DNA of 64,000 nt from Parietaria judaica (taxonomy: Eukaryota > Streptophyta > Magnoliopsida > Rosales > Urticaceae), in contig OX940868.1 in the NCBI GenBank assembly GCA_954871525.1, positions 21,881,056 through 21,945,055 of the forward strand, in the 5' to 3' direction. Below the pieces are notes generated by a model. It worked only from the letters and a program-made list of their open reading frames with translations, had not been told where the DNA came from and searched no databases. Positions 34,785-47,150 of this stretch are shown one piece after another. Within the stretch, counting starts at the first letter, position 1; every line of letters begins with the position of its first letter. The translations under genes and the position numbers were made by a program.

Positions 34785-35429
34785 AACGTCAGCACCGGGA
34801 ATTTCGTTTTGTAAGGGTTTGTGGTGCGAAATAAATTGCATTGTCAAGTACTATATAATGTACTATGTACGAGATAATAGCGGCATAAGTTTTTATGTGA
34901 TAAAAAATGGCTCTTGATTGCGCCAAGTTTCTGTGATAATCGGCTCTTGGTTCCCATTTTGCCTTAATTTCTTGTAAGATTTCATATCCACCATTTGAGT
35001 TAAAGTTTTTTGAAATGCCAAAGAAAAATCACAAAGAGGTTGACACCTTTAGTTCGAGGTATATATCCGGCAAAAGCAGCTATGAAATAGGCAAAAACGG
35101 AAAAATCATCGAGCTTTCTACTTTGATGCGTGGCCACTAATGGAACAAACCTAACGGATACCAATGAAATTACACTTTTGATTACAATGGGAACTAATAA
35201 TCCCCGCTAAAAAGAAAAAAAAAAAGAAAAAAAAAGAGGAATATGCCACCACTTTTGCAAATGTTATCATTACTTTTGCCGTTCAATTACATAACCACCC
35301 ACACCACATGAAAGAAAAGTTGACATAAACATAAAGCAGTTTAAATCATTCAGTCGATTACATAACACAAATCATACTTGTATATATTTAGATATTTTAT
35401 ATGCCACTCTTGATTTCAGCTTCAAGAGA
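34785..35429. other. Intergenic between TLP-A and the C2 gene
   Basis: Contains fragments of the MULE MITE family (GATAATAGCGGCATAAG at 34873; CCGGCAAAAGCAGC near 35068), too degraded to bound. Confidence 0.4.
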
Positions 35430-36699
35430 TTAGTAATCCCGAGAAGACTGTTTCCACCCGCCGAAGCTCTCCTCCTCCTCCGTGGCGTAGCCGCGATGAG
35501 AACGCTCCTGTCGCAAACACGGTTATGAACAAGAATTTCGCTTTCTCAAAATGCAGTAATTCAAGATTTTAATACCATAGATTAGAGGAGATTAATCGAG
35601 TTTAGAAAGTTACCTCCGGCTTAAACTTGAGCGCGATTTTTATCTCTCCACGATATTCTTCGTCTTTCACGACATTGTAAGTGGTAGTTGGGATTTCTCC
35701 TTCTGTAAACAGAGCATCTAGGGAGATCCTACAAGTAAACAAAAAGAAACAGATCATTCAAGTCAAGACTTCAAAGCGAAAATCTTATTCAATTAACGGT
35801 AGAAGTTTTGACCCCAAACTCCGGTTATGGCCCGGTCACGCCTATAAAAATGGATTTTTTTTTGTGTCAAAAAATAGGAACCGGGACCAAGCTATGATTT
35901 CAAAAAGTGCCCGGATTTTAGTATATAGATTTAGCTCACAAGTTCTTATTTTAACCTTATATAAACTATAAGTTGAAGTCTTTGTCTTAAAACAATCGGA
36001 CTTTTCCAAGACCGGGGCCAGGACTGGGTCAAAAAGGGCCAAAAGCCCTGGACCGGTCCCGGTATTTCAGACCAATACAAGGTGGTATTGATCAATGCAG
36101 ATAGCTACCAGCAATCACTATCAATGTGCAATCAAATCAACCAATAATTTCCAAAACAGAGCATTTATATAATTGTTTCTCCATACTTGTGATGGTGATT
36201 GATAAATGCTGTTCCATCAAAATTAATAGCAGAAACACAGTCCCGGGTTTTCGAGCTTACGTCGTTTCTCCAACGAAATCATCCTGAGAAACGCCGTCAC
36301 TGTCCATGATCTTCAAGGTGATCGCGGAAGCGCCCTCGGAGATTTTGAATACGAAATTCTCGTTCCATTCCGGCTCCGTCCCTTTCCCTGAAACAAAAGA
36401 ATTAAAAAAATACTACAATCATCATAACCAGATCAAAATTAACAGAACAAACTGAATTTTCTTGCTCCAATGGAGAGATTCGAGCTCGTGATTCACCTGA
36501 GGCAACACTGCTCTTCTGTTCCTGAGATCGGCATGTGAGGATCACGTAAGGATCCATATTCGCTGCAAAAGAATCACCATTATCAAAGCCGAGATCGCAA
36601 ATCACAATGTAACTAAATAGATCGAAACTTACAGAGAAAATCGGTGTTCTCGAGGCCCTTCGCGCCGACCAGAAGAACTTCAAGCGTCCCTTGAGGCAT
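35430..36699 (-). CDS. ERG3: C2-domain protein, elicitor-responsive protein 3-like; complement(join(35430..35507,35614..35728,36261..36387,36497..36562,36633..36699))
   Basis: Small Ca2+/phospholipid-binding C2 protein of the ERG3 / 16-kDa phloem protein group; it would be recruited to membranes on elicitor or calcium signals. Five exons give 150 residues, close to family length. The C2 domain spans about 5-125: GTLEVLLVGAKGLENTDF, then NMDPYVILTC, EWNENFVFKI, LKIMDSDGVSQDDFVGE, YNVVKDEEYRGEIKIALKF. Asp20, Asp26, Asp73, Asp75 and Asp80/81 are in place to bind calcium. The tail (126-150) is Glu/Ser-rich with a glycine-tryptophan stretch. All introns are GT-AG. The gene sits between TLP-A and TLP-B on the opposite strand. 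Confidence 0.88.
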
Positions 36700-37540
36700 T
36701 TTCTTCGTCTTTTTCCCAAAAAACAGAAAAATATGAGGAAGAAAACGATCGAGAGAAGCTATAAATGGAATCGATTATGGAAACGGCGAGGCTTGATGGC
36801 TTACAGGTTGAATGGAAACGGAGCTCGAAGGAGTTATGGAAGGAGAGTAATGGCGATCAATGAATGCTCGTTCGTTACAGACATTGTTATGAAGCTTGTC
36901 TAGACCAAGACCAGACCGATCTTCGCTCGTGTGAGGCTCGCACGTACGAGAAAGTAGTGGGCCGTTTTCAGAAATATTGGGCCAAAATTGAGGGATTTCC
37001 AGCTGCGTGACGCTTAATTTAGGGGCAAAGAGCTCAGAGCTTATTAGTTTTGGGCCACCTGTTTTTTGTAATTAATGAATAAAGATTCAACTTTTTTTAT
37101 TTTTTATTTTTTTTCTTACTCAATTTTTTGCAAAGATGCACTATCTTCAAAATAAAAAAGAGTGCTTAAAAAAAAGAGAGAGAGAAATTTGCATTTGTAG
37201 TCTCCACAATTTTAGTCATATGGGGCGACATACTCCTAATCTCAAAATATGTAGGTGTAAGTCCTTAACTTTGAGGACTTATGCCTGTATTTTTTTAAGT
37301 TATAAGTGTATCGATCCAGTTGATCGAACTATATGAAGAATTTTGTCATTAACTGCTTAAAACTACAATTAACCGTCGGCTTGTGCATTCGTTGTCGTCA
37401 ACTCGGGTTTTAAACCTTGCCAGCTCTCTAAGCGAGTTGGTACACATAATTTCATGGTATAATCTGTACTTTTTGAAAATAGAGAGTATATATTTTTCAA
37501 ACATAAAACCTCATAATTGGTAATGGTATCAAAAGTAGAA
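36700..37540. other. Upstream region of the C2 gene and intergenic DNA
   Basis: Purine-rich probable leader of the C2 gene (to about 36900), then AT-rich DNA up to the Helitron. No gene seen. Confidence 0.4.
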
Positions 37541-37973
37541 TCTATATATATTAAAAGGAGCAACTCTGTTATGTGGCATGATAGAATCAAAGGATTAAGA
37601 TTTCAATTTTTTTGAGAATTTTGATTTTTTATAACACAATAGAATCAAAGGATTGGGATTTCCTATTTTGTTAGAATTTTAATTTATTTTTTAATGCCTA
37701 ATTTGAATTAATCATGAAGGTTTAGGAAGATGAGTGGGCTAATAATTGATTAAATCTATATATATCAAAAGGAGGAACTCTAAGGTTATGTGGCATGATA
37801 GAATCAAAGGATTAAGATTTCAATTTTTTTGAGAATTTTGATTTTTTATAACACAATAGAATCAAAGGATTGAGATTTCCTATTTTGTTAGAATTTTTAT
37901 TTATTTTTAATGCCTAATTTGAATTAATCATGAAGGTTTAGGAAGATGAGTGGGCTAATAATTGATTAAATTC
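37541..37973 (+). repeat. Tandem duplication of the Helitron 5' end (about 214-bp period)
   Basis: 37541-37754 and 37755-37970 are near-identical, both starting TCTATATATAT after an A. Within each unit AATCAAAGGATT also repeats. The second copy could act as an alternative 5' terminus. Confidence 0.85.
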
Positions 37974-40365
37974 TTCAATGCATGTAAACATATAAAAACG
38001 CATTCTCATTAGCACCAATTAATTAATTAGGTAGTTATTTCATTAGAATAGTCCCTTTATATATTAATTTAGATGAATGTATAGTTCATTTCTTTTTACT
38101 TTCTTCTACAATCGAGAGGATTTTATCATTTTGGACATCTTTGTGCTTTTTTGCAGGTAATGGAAACCATGCATTCACGTTTTTCAGGTAAATGTATTTA
38201 TTTCATTTGCATATAATATGGTCAAAAAAATGTTTATGTCTCTAAGATTGTAATTATTTTTCCTCATTTCCTATGGGATGTTTCAGGTGAACAATCTTCC
38301 GAATGCATTGAAGTCGATCAAAGACGTTAAAAAACTCTACTCGATGGCTACATGACTATATAATCTAGAAACACTTGCGGTCACTTAAATTTGTTTGGAG
38401 AGAAACATTTGTTTATTTAATGTAATGCTAAAGTTTATATAAAAAAGCAACGACCATTCATAATATTGTGTTTTGCATAAAAAGAAAAAAACACTACCAT
38501 TTGTTTATTTAATGTAATGTTAAAGTTTATATAAAGCAACGACCATTCATAATATTGCGTTTTGATTATTTACATCGATTCCAGGTTTTACATCATTAGT
38601 TATCAAACTTATAGGTATAATATCATTGTTATTTTTTTTAATAGTTATCTTTCTTTTTTTTAACTGGTTTACGAATAGAAAAGATTTTATGCAAACATTT
38701 TATATTCCGTAACTAAATTAACCTATTTTAATTTTTCACGGAAAAAAATATCTATATATGACTAATATTACAGTCTAATACTTATTCCCATTTATAAATG
38801 GCAAAAATACTTAACTAAGACGGACATTGGACTTTCTAAATTCAATATATAATATTTTTATGTTCAAAAGAAACCATTTATTTTATTCTTCATTCTCATT
38901 TATTTATAAGTGCCATTTGATGCAAATTTTGTGGTTTGAATAGATTTTTGGTATATATTAAGGTATTTATTTACTTGGAACTGGTTAATACTATCAATCA
39001 TATAATTTTTTTTTAATGATATAGAACCTCTGTGATAATGTCTTAAACTAGAGTAAGGCACGATTTTTTTTCTTCAATTAGAGAGATTGAAATATAAAAC
39101 AGGTAAATATGAATAAATATCTGTTATTGAAACTCAATGTCTACGGAGTACGGACGAGTATTTGGGTTAAATGATAACCCTCATATGTATATTTTATTTA
39201 TGTTTCATTCTTAAAATCCAATTATCTTACAAACCAATCCTACGAGATTAATATTTAAAAGGCATTAAAGAGGTTCTATATCAATTTCGTTAATGCATAA
39301 TAATTATAAATAAAAAACTGACAGTTTATATATGTTGTATAATTATTTGGCTACACCAAAAGTCCTTCCACTTCTGCACCATTATTAATAAAGGCATCGT
39401 TAGCTATGTCAAAAGTCATTTTAACGTGCATGTACATATATATACATAAAAGTAATTCCCGATGTTTAGTGATTTTTTATTTTATTATTTTTGTGATGAA
39501 ACTCATTACAAACTTGGAATAGCAATGAGACAATTTCATTAATGCATGACAATAAAATGTCATAAAAGAGGTCCGGTATCAATTTGATTGATGCATGATA
39601 ATTATAATAAAAAACTGATACTTATCAAATCTTTTTTTTGGCTATATCAAAAGTCCTTACAGTGAACTCTCTTTGGTTGATAAAGAAATGATCAAGCTCT
39701 CTTAACGATTTGTATTTATGAATATATTTTTTATTAGGTAAATATTGAGTTGTAATTATTAATAGCAAAAGTTTTCTTATTTAAAAGCTTTAGCTAACTG
39801 AAAGTTGTCCTTAATTAATACAATATTTCGATTAATACATAAAACTTCTTATATAAAATATAATGTAAATAAAAGACATACATGATGTGTTTACTGGAGC
39901 GTAAGTTTTGATATTATGATTTTCAATTACTTTATGAAATATACTATGAATATATTCATCTTTAGTTTATGGATTTATTGGATGTGGATCTTTGATAATT
40001 TTGAATGCCCACTAAATGAATATAAGTTTAAACATTACGTCCTATAATTTTTTTATAAGAAAACTGAATATATAAATATTTGGATTAGATTCTTTTTACG
40101 GTAGAACAACAAGGTCAACAGAAAAGAAATAAAAAATCAGAGAAATGAAAGACAAATTTGAAGAAAAACATATTTGTTAAGATTAAGAAATATTCAAATG
40201 GTGATCGTATTATTTGTATTATTAACAAAGGGCTTAAGCAATTGTTGAATTCATTGTGGATAGAGGTCTTTCGGTTTAAAAAAAATATGTTAAATGTCAA
40301 TATTTCACTCAAATTTATAAACGATAATTTTCTCCAACCGCGCGAAGCGCGGTTATATCTACTAG
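37541..40365 (+). mobile_element. Non-autonomous Helitron A
   Basis: It begins TCTATATATATTAAAAGGAG after an A. It ends in a GC hairpin (CCGCGCGAAGCGCGG, 40338-40352) followed by TTATATCTACTAG and a T. TC start, 3' hairpin about 10 bases before CTAG and A^T insertion are the Helitron hallmarks. No Rep/helicase ORF. A short spliced-looking stretch near 38155-38360 may be captured host sequence, which I cannot identify. Confidence 0.85.
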
Positions 40366-40408
40366 TTTTGATAATTAAAGTCTTAAAATTCTACTTTTGA
40401 TAATATAA

Positions 40409-40444
40409 AAAGAGGCAATTGTTACCATTACCAATTGCCTCTTT
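40409..40444. repeat. Perfect short inverted repeat
   Basis: A 13-bp stem AAAGAGGCAATTG / CAATTGCCTCTTT with a 10-base loop. A further GTAACAATTGCCTC follows at about 40466. The sequence left of Helitron A (GGTAATGGTATCAAAAGTAG) is the inverse of TACTTTTGATA plus ACCATTACC here, so the Helitron seems to have landed in an older inverted repeat. Confidence 0.7.
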
Positions 40445-40794
40445 AATATAAAAAAATATTTTAGGGTAACAATTGCCTCATTTTGGAAAAGAAAATGTAT
40501 AGTTTTCTAAAAATTAAAAGCACAAAGTAGTAGTAGTACTACACAAGGTTCAAAATTTTGCGAAAATCAGACATTTCGACCGATTTTTGTTTTTCGGAGA
40601 TATACGAAACGAAAACCTTTCGTTTCGCTGGATTTTTACCATTTTTCACATTTTTCGCATGGGCACGTGGATGTAATTTTGTTTTTCGTTTTTGTGAGTA
40701 AAATTTGCGAAAAATGGTTGGAATTTCGCATAAAATTAAAATTTTGGTAGATTTCGGCAAAAATACCAATTAAACTTTCGGCAAAAATAATTTC

Positions 40795-41065
40795 ACTTCA
40801 TATTATACACTTCAAATAATGTAATACACATAACATACATATTAACTTCACCTAACATACATATACACTTAATATACATATTCATTTAATATTATACACT
40901 TCAACTAAATATTAAATTTGTTAACATACATATACAATTAACATGCATATTCACTTAATATTACACACTTAACATACATATTCACTTCACATAATAATTT
41001 GACTTAATATTATACACTTCAACTAATAAAGTAACTTAACATTATACATTTCACCTACATATTTA
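40795..41065. repeat. Degenerate AT-rich subrepeats
   Basis: Variants of ATTCACTTAATATTATACAC and CTTAACATACATAT recur about ten times at irregular 20-35-bp spacing inside the hAT-like element. Confidence 0.7.
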
Positions 41066-41119
41066 AGTTACAAATGTGTTTTGATGTATTTATTAAATAT
41101 GTCGTTTTGAACCTATATA

Positions 41120-41931
41120 AATATTTTAGGGTTAATTGCCGCAATAATGCACAACCTTTGATCAAGAGGGGTTTTAGGTCCCCAACCTTTCAAAGTGTGG
41201 GAAAAAATACACAACGTTTGTTGAATGTAAAATCCGTTGGTCCTTCCGTTAGGGATGTTAACTTCTGCTGACGTGGCATCGTTAAACTGCCAAATTGATT
41301 GCCAATTTGTAATATTAATTACATAGCTAATTAATAAGAATAAATTTAAATATTTTAATTATGATTCAAAAAATAAATTAAAACTTTAAATTAACGAACA
41401 ATACTTATTTAACGCGTAGATCTTATTTTTGAACTCGTGCTTCAATATTATTCACATCTTTACTATGTCATTTTTTTAAATTACAATTGTTTTCAATAAT
41501 CGGTCGTTTTTTCAAAATTCTAGTCGTTTCTAATAAACCGTCGTTATGTAAGCTTTGCAATTTTGTCGTGTTTAATGGTCCGTCGTTTTTCAAAAAATTT
41601 ACTCATGTTCAAATGAAGAGCCTGTTAGATTTTTAGGGGGAGTAAAACTTATTTATTTAATTTACAGTATTAATTTTTTTGAATCATAATTAAAATACGA
41701 TTTAATTTGTTCTTATTAATTAAATTATACAATTAATATTACAAGTTGGCAGTCCATTTGGCAGTTTAACGATGCCACATTAGCAGAATTTAACATCCCT
41801 AACGGAAGGACCAACGGATTTTACATTTAACAAAGGTTGTGTATTTTTGCCCACACTTTGAAAGGTTGGGGACCTAAAACCCCTCTTGACCAAAAGTTGT
41901 GCATTATTGCCGCAATTAACCCAATATTTTA
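41120..41931. mobile_element. MULE-type MITE, 9-bp TSD
   Basis: The element 41129-41922 has ends GGGTTAATTGCCGCAATAAT and their inverse, with arms of about 155 bp. It is flanked by AATATTTTA on both sides. AT-rich non-coding centre. Confidence 0.9.
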
Positions 41932-42134
41932 CTTAAATACTCAAATATTTTTTACAAAATATTCGTCGAAAATCCCATCGGCATGCGGTATGCCCATGCG
42001 ATATATGCGGTATATGCGGCATGCGGCATACCCTTTTTTTTACCATTTGCCCATCGACATACCCATCTGCAAGCGATATATCTATAAAACGAAAAATGCG
42101 AAACAACATTGGCAAGCGACATTTTAAACCTTGT

Positions 42135-43242
42135 ACTGCTACATAAAAGCAAAAAGACTTTATATGTATATATATATATATATTTATGCAAATATGCATA
42201 TCTAATGATTTACTACTAGAGTCTAGAAGTATTATATAATATATATATATACACACATACCAGATGCATGCATGTTAGAAAATCTAAAGGAAAGATGAGG
42301 TGACACAAAGAGTGCACTTCTTTTCTATGGCTATTTAAAGTTGAAGATTTAGAAAGTCGAAAATGATTTTGGTTAATTAGTCTCATAACACATCATTAGG
42401 TTTGATTAGCTATATAGTAGTCTTGTATGTAATCTTATCTCTTAATTATAACTTGTTATCATCGATGGAGAGGAAAATTGTGACTTGGCGGAAGTAAATG
42501 CGTGATTCCTTTGTAAATGTATATATACTAACTTAATAGTGTCACTTAAATATATTTATTATTTAGTGATACGAGAATTCTCATTATAACTTTGGTCAAC
42601 AACATCATTTTATTAAAAAATTAATATGTAATATATACTATATGGCTTGAATCACATATATCCCATTTATCTTTCAATTCATATTTGAGTGATTTATATA
42701 TAATTATTATAAAGTGCTCTTTAAAATCGCAATATAGCGTGTACACATCTGTTCAATTTTACATGCCAACATAATTATATGTCTTTTTGGAGTTTGCGGA
42801 CGGATTTGTTTTTCTATTTTTTTCTAATTTTTTTTTTAAATTAATTTGTGGTACGATATATATTTATAAAATATTTTTCCGTGTTATCGTTTTTTTTTCT
42901 TCTATCGAATCGGAACAATTTAACTTAAAATTTCAGTACTGTTGTTTTATTTTTATATTTATTACTATTTTAATCCTATATTTTAACAACAAAACTGAGC
43001 TATAAAAAAACAATTAGAAATTGTTGTCATTAATTTAGAAACTCAAAAGTAAACTATGAAAACGATGCATTTGTCGCTACATATATTAATAATTAATAAA
43101 GATAGTTACGTAATTCGAGCTCAGTCAATAAGCCGCCTCTCAATAATTCAATGAAATCAATTAAAATTCATAATATTTTATCTCTTAAAATATAAAAAGC
43201 TTACACTTGTCTCGCCACGTATATACACGAACCAAACACCTC
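42135..43242. other. Intergenic upstream of TLP-B
   Basis: Very AT-rich, with TA dinucleotide runs near 42160-42250. No gene seen. Confidence 0.5.
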
Positions 43243-43250
43243 TATATAAA
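43243..43250 (+). promoter_or_regulatory. TATA box of TLP-B
   Basis: TATATAAA, 54 bases before the ATG, with CCACGT and AACCAAAC motifs just upstream. Confidence 0.55.
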
Positions 43251-43303
43251 CACACTTAGTTTCATAAACCCTAATATACACCGATCGATCATCATAAAAA
43301 AAA

Positions 43304-44150
43304 ATGGGACACCACAGTATCATTTTGTTCGTGTTTCTTATAACCCTACCCCTACTGTTTGATCATTCCCATGCAGCCACGTTCACCATCCGCAACAACT
43401 GCCCTTACACCGTCTGGGCCGCCGCCAGCCCCGGTGGCGGACGTCGCCTTGACCGAGGACAAACGTGGACGCTCAACGTGGCAGCGGGCACTGCCATGGC
43501 CCGCATCTGGCCACGCACGGGCTGCAACTTCGATGGCGCCGGCCGGGGACGGTACTGTAAAATATATTTATCAAATTGGTACATACATGATATATATAAT
43601 AGCTGTATATATAGTACATGATGACGTTTTTCAATTATCATTATATTTGCCAAACAGATGCCAGACCGGGGACTGCGGCGGGCTCCTCCAGTGTCAAGGG
43701 TGGGGCCAGCCACCGAACACCCTAGCCGAGTACGCCCTGAACCAATTCGGAAACCTCGACTTCTTCGACATCTCACTCGTGGACGGCTTCAACGTCCCCA
43801 TGGACTTCAGCCCCACCTCCGGATCCTGCCGCGGGCCCCGCCAGTGCACGGCCGACATCAACGGCCAGTGCCCGGCGGTGCTTCGGGCTCCGGGCGGCTG
43901 CAACAACCCCTGCACGGTCTTCAAGACCAACGAGTACTGCTGTACCAACGGGCAAGGCTCGTGCACCGACACAGTGTACTCGAGGTTCTTCAAGGACAGG
44001 TGTCCCGACGCGTATAGCTACCCGCAGGACGATCCGACGAGCACCTTCACCTGCCCCGGTGGGACCAACTACAGGGTCGTGTTTTGTCCTCTGGGGTCCA
44101 CCGGAAATTTTCTTTTGAAGCTGGTAAGCGATGAGATCATCGAGAGCTGA
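43304..44150 (+). CDS. TLP: Thaumatin-like protein B (osmotin-type PR-5); join(43304..43551, 43658..44150)
   Basis: Secreted or vacuolar PR-5 defence protein; osmotin-type members permeabilise fungal membranes or bind beta-1,3-glucan. The product is 246 residues. A signal peptide of about 24 residues precedes [20 protein letters not shown]. The 106-bp intron lies at the conserved site (GRG|RCQTGDC). All 16 family cysteines are present. The acidic-cleft residues are intact: R in MARIW, E in TLAEYAL, D in FFDIS, D in LVDGFN and D in [11 protein letters not shown]. It ends [10 protein letters not shown] plus a 14-residue tail ([12 protein letters not shown] end) that could be a vacuolar sorting extension. 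It is tail-to-tail with TLP-C and much closer to it than to [14 protein letters not shown] has Pro where TLP-C and osmotin have Gly. Confidence 0.92.
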
Positions 44151-45597
44151 AAATCATGAGAAAAGATTACAGTGAAAGGGTTTGTACTATAGTGATCGAT
44201 GTTCGAAGTTCGAACGATCTCGGACAAGTAATAAATAAAGAGACGTGTGTTGTGTTGGTGTATCTGTGTATTTATACTACTTCTATATGTGTGTATGTAC
44301 TAATACTATGCGTATAATGATTATACGTATAAGCTTATTTTAAAACGCTTTTTCTATCTTTGCTGGTTCCTTTGACCCTTTCTATCTTTGATCCTCAATA
44401 AACAACTTTTTAAGACAGAAATGGGGGTTTTTATAAGGATATTTGAAGCCTTTTAATATTTTATTTTTATTCCTTTTGCTGAAATATGAAACTCAAAATT
44501 ATAAATTACTTCTTAAGTAGTTTCCTAGACTATGTAACGAGATTACAAACGCGTTGCAAAATCTCGTATCCCTGCGGCTTCGGACTTTTGGTCTTGTAAT
44601 TGCCCGGAGTGACTCGATGTGTATGTGCGGAGTGATTTAAGGCCCTAATTATAATGAATTTATTTCCTTATAAAAAAAAAGTGGAAGTTCAATTATAAAG
44701 TTAACACAAACAAAAATTGATGATTCGAAGGCACGTGGACATAGAGAAAATGTTAGCCCCCAGTATCGCCCACTGACAAGAAGTAGAAAATTTTGGAAAG
44801 TGATAAGTGAGAGATATGCTTAGAATATACTTGTTTGTATAAAAATCCGGTCCCACTTGTGAGAAATTTGGTGCCATACAAGAGTTATAATAAAAAATAT
44901 AGTTAGTGCGTAGCTAAGTTTATAGGTTTGGAATCTGTTTCATAGATTATGATTTATAGGTAAGTATAATAAGTAATGATGAGTGCAAGTGTAACGACTA
45001 ATATACAATAGTACTATGCCAAATTGCCATGTATCATTAGAGTCGAAGGGGCTTGGGTTCAATTTACTTATTGGAGTCTGGCCATAGTTTTAGGCGTCCA
45101 TTTTATTTTTTAAAATTAAATTAAATTTTGGAAAAAAAGGATGGTGTTATATATATTTGTGCATATAAATATGTAAAACCAAGTAAAACGTGTAAATAAA
45201 ATTGTTATTTTACATCTTTGTGATATTATTGTCCTCTTGTGGCATTACTAATTTAACATCATAAAAAAAATTCAACATCATTTATAAATAATATGACTAC
45301 TTTCTTCATCAAAGATTTAACATAAATTCATATTTGCAACGAAAGTAAATAACATAAATATATATTTTCACCTCGAAATTCTCAATAACACTTTTATTTC
45401 CTTTAATCCATCTGCGTTGGCACAAACACAATTAAGTACAAACATAACACGATAATATCAAATCGCACACACTCAGTACTCAGAGACATTATTCCAATAC
45501 CAAAATATAATTAGCTCATTCAAGGATATATATATATATATATAAATATATATATTTATATAGTGCCACTTCACACTGATCAAGCAAACCCTAGCTC
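44151..45597. other. Convergent intergenic region of TLP-B and TLP-C
   Basis: Holds the 3' flanks of both genes (AATAAATAAAG at about 44230 for TLP-B). AT-rich, with a TA run at 45530-45560. No gene seen. Confidence 0.5.
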
Positions 45598-46794
45598 TCA
45601 CTTCTCGCTCTCATCCCCTCCGACCATTTTGAGAAGGGAACTAGGGTTTCCCCTAGGGCAAAACACAACCCTGTAGTTGGTCCCGCCAGGACAAGTGAAA
45701 GTGCTCGTCGGATCATCCTGCGGGTAGCTATACGCATCAGGACACCTGTCCTTGAAGAATCTTGAGAAGTACGTGGGCCCACAGCTGCCCCGTCCGTTGT
45801 TGCAGCAGTACTCGTTGGTCTTGAAGACGGTGCACGGGTTCTGGCAGCCCCCGGCAGTGTGGAGCTCGGCGGGGCACTGGCTGTTGATGTCTGCCGTGCA
45901 GCGGATGCCCCGGCATTGCCCGGAAGTAGGGCTGAACTCCATGGGAATGTTGAAGCCGTCGATGACGGAGATGTCGATGAAGTCCATGTTGCCGAACTGG
46001 TTCAGCGCGTACTCTGCCAATGTGTTCGGCGGCACACCCCACCCCCGGCACTCTAGGGCGCCGCAATCGCCGGTCTGGCACCTAGTAGACAAACAAAAGT
46101 AATTGACCTAACGGTTACGAACATAATAATTAATATGATATATATATATTATATAACATTACAAATAGATTTATTCTTGAAGATTGCAAGCTATGAATTA
46201 AAATTTTATAGCCCTCAATTAGACAAAAATACCAACTAAAAAAAAAAAAAAAAAAAGACAAATTTAAGATCTCGTACACTATTTGAATTATATATCACTG
46301 ACCTTAATAAGAGTAAGACTTAGATTTTTAAGAATACATTTAATAATGTGACCTTTTTTTAATAATTTCCGATATAAGAGTTACTTACGTGTGGCTATTT
46401 TGGACATTAACCAAAGTGAGGATCATTAGTTATAAAATTATATAATGCAAGATATATTTTTGTGTTTGGCTATTTTGGTATATTAATCAATGTTTTAAAC
46501 CACATATAATTGGTTATGTAAAATAAAATATATTGTGTAGTACCGTCCCTGGCCGGCGCCGTCAAAGTTACAGCCAGTCCGGCCCCATATGCGGGCCATG
46601 GCCGTGCCCGGCGCCACGTAGAGGTTCCACGCCTGGCCCGGGTCGAGGCGGCGGCCTCCACCAGGGCTCGCTGCCGCCCACACGGTGTACGTACAGTCGT
46701 TGCGGATGTCGAACGTTGCGGCATAAGTGGAAGAGGCCACGGCCGAGAGGAGGCTGAGGAGGAGGAGGTAGAGGTGGCTGCCTCTGGAGATCAT
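45598..46794 (-). CDS. TLP: Thaumatin-like protein C (osmotin-type PR-5); complement(join(45598..46081, 46544..46794))
   Basis: Paralogue of TLP-B, 244 residues. A signal peptide of about 25 residues ([15 protein letters not shown] core) precedes [20 protein letters not shown]. The intron is 462 bp at the same conserved, same-phase site. All 16 cysteines and all five acidic-cleft residues are present ([34 protein letters not shown]). The tail is acidic ([12 protein letters not shown]), as in a vacuolar extension. I chose the ATG at 46794; an in-frame GTG two codons upstream is not a likely start. TATAAATA at 46880-46873 lies 79 bases upstream of the ATG. No defects seen. Confidence 0.92.
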
Positions 46795-46872
46795 TTTCAC
46801 TTCAGAAAATTCCTTCAGTTTTGGGGTGACTGAGATTTTTTTGTGTGTTGTAATATATATTCATGGGATTAG

Positions 46873-46880
46873 TATTTATA
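46873..46880 (-). promoter_or_regulatory. TATA box of TLP-C
   Basis: TATAAATA on the minus strand, 79 bases before the ATG. Confidence 0.5.
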
Positions 46881-47150
46881 GGGTTTATGCTTTATACTTT
46901 ATAGGCGGCTCTTTGTTTTTATGTTAATTATTGTAGGACTAGTTAGTGATAGTACTTGAGGCGGCTATATCTATATAATATTGTGTATATATAGTGTTAC
47001 AAAGTTACACTCTTCTCTTTAGTCAAAAGTCAAAACTCAAAAAGTATACGATCTTAATTTCTCTCTATATATCTATATATAATCTAGAGCTTATTAGCAG
47101 AAGGCAAAGATGATAAGATTAAGCCGTTAAGTCTTGAGCCAATATATATA

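Larger units (their letters stand above)
40543..42134. mobile_element. hAT-like TIR element carrying a nested MULE MITE
   Basis: The ends ACAAGGTTCAAAATTTTGCG and the inverse of ACAAGGTTTAAAATGTCGC match. The flanks AGTACTAC and ACTGCTAC agree at six of eight bases. Interior: TTCGCATGGGCACG, AT-rich subrepeats, then a MULE MITE. No transposase ORF. Confidence 0.5.

Noticed and set aside
43405..46102. Alternative-frame and antisense ORFs within TLP-B and TLP-C
   Set aside because: Shadows of GC-rich thaumatin exons. The spliced frames with 16 cysteines explain the sequence.
46798..46800. GTG start for TLP-C two codons upstream
   Set aside because: Plant translation starts at ATG. The ATG at 46794 gives a normal signal peptide.
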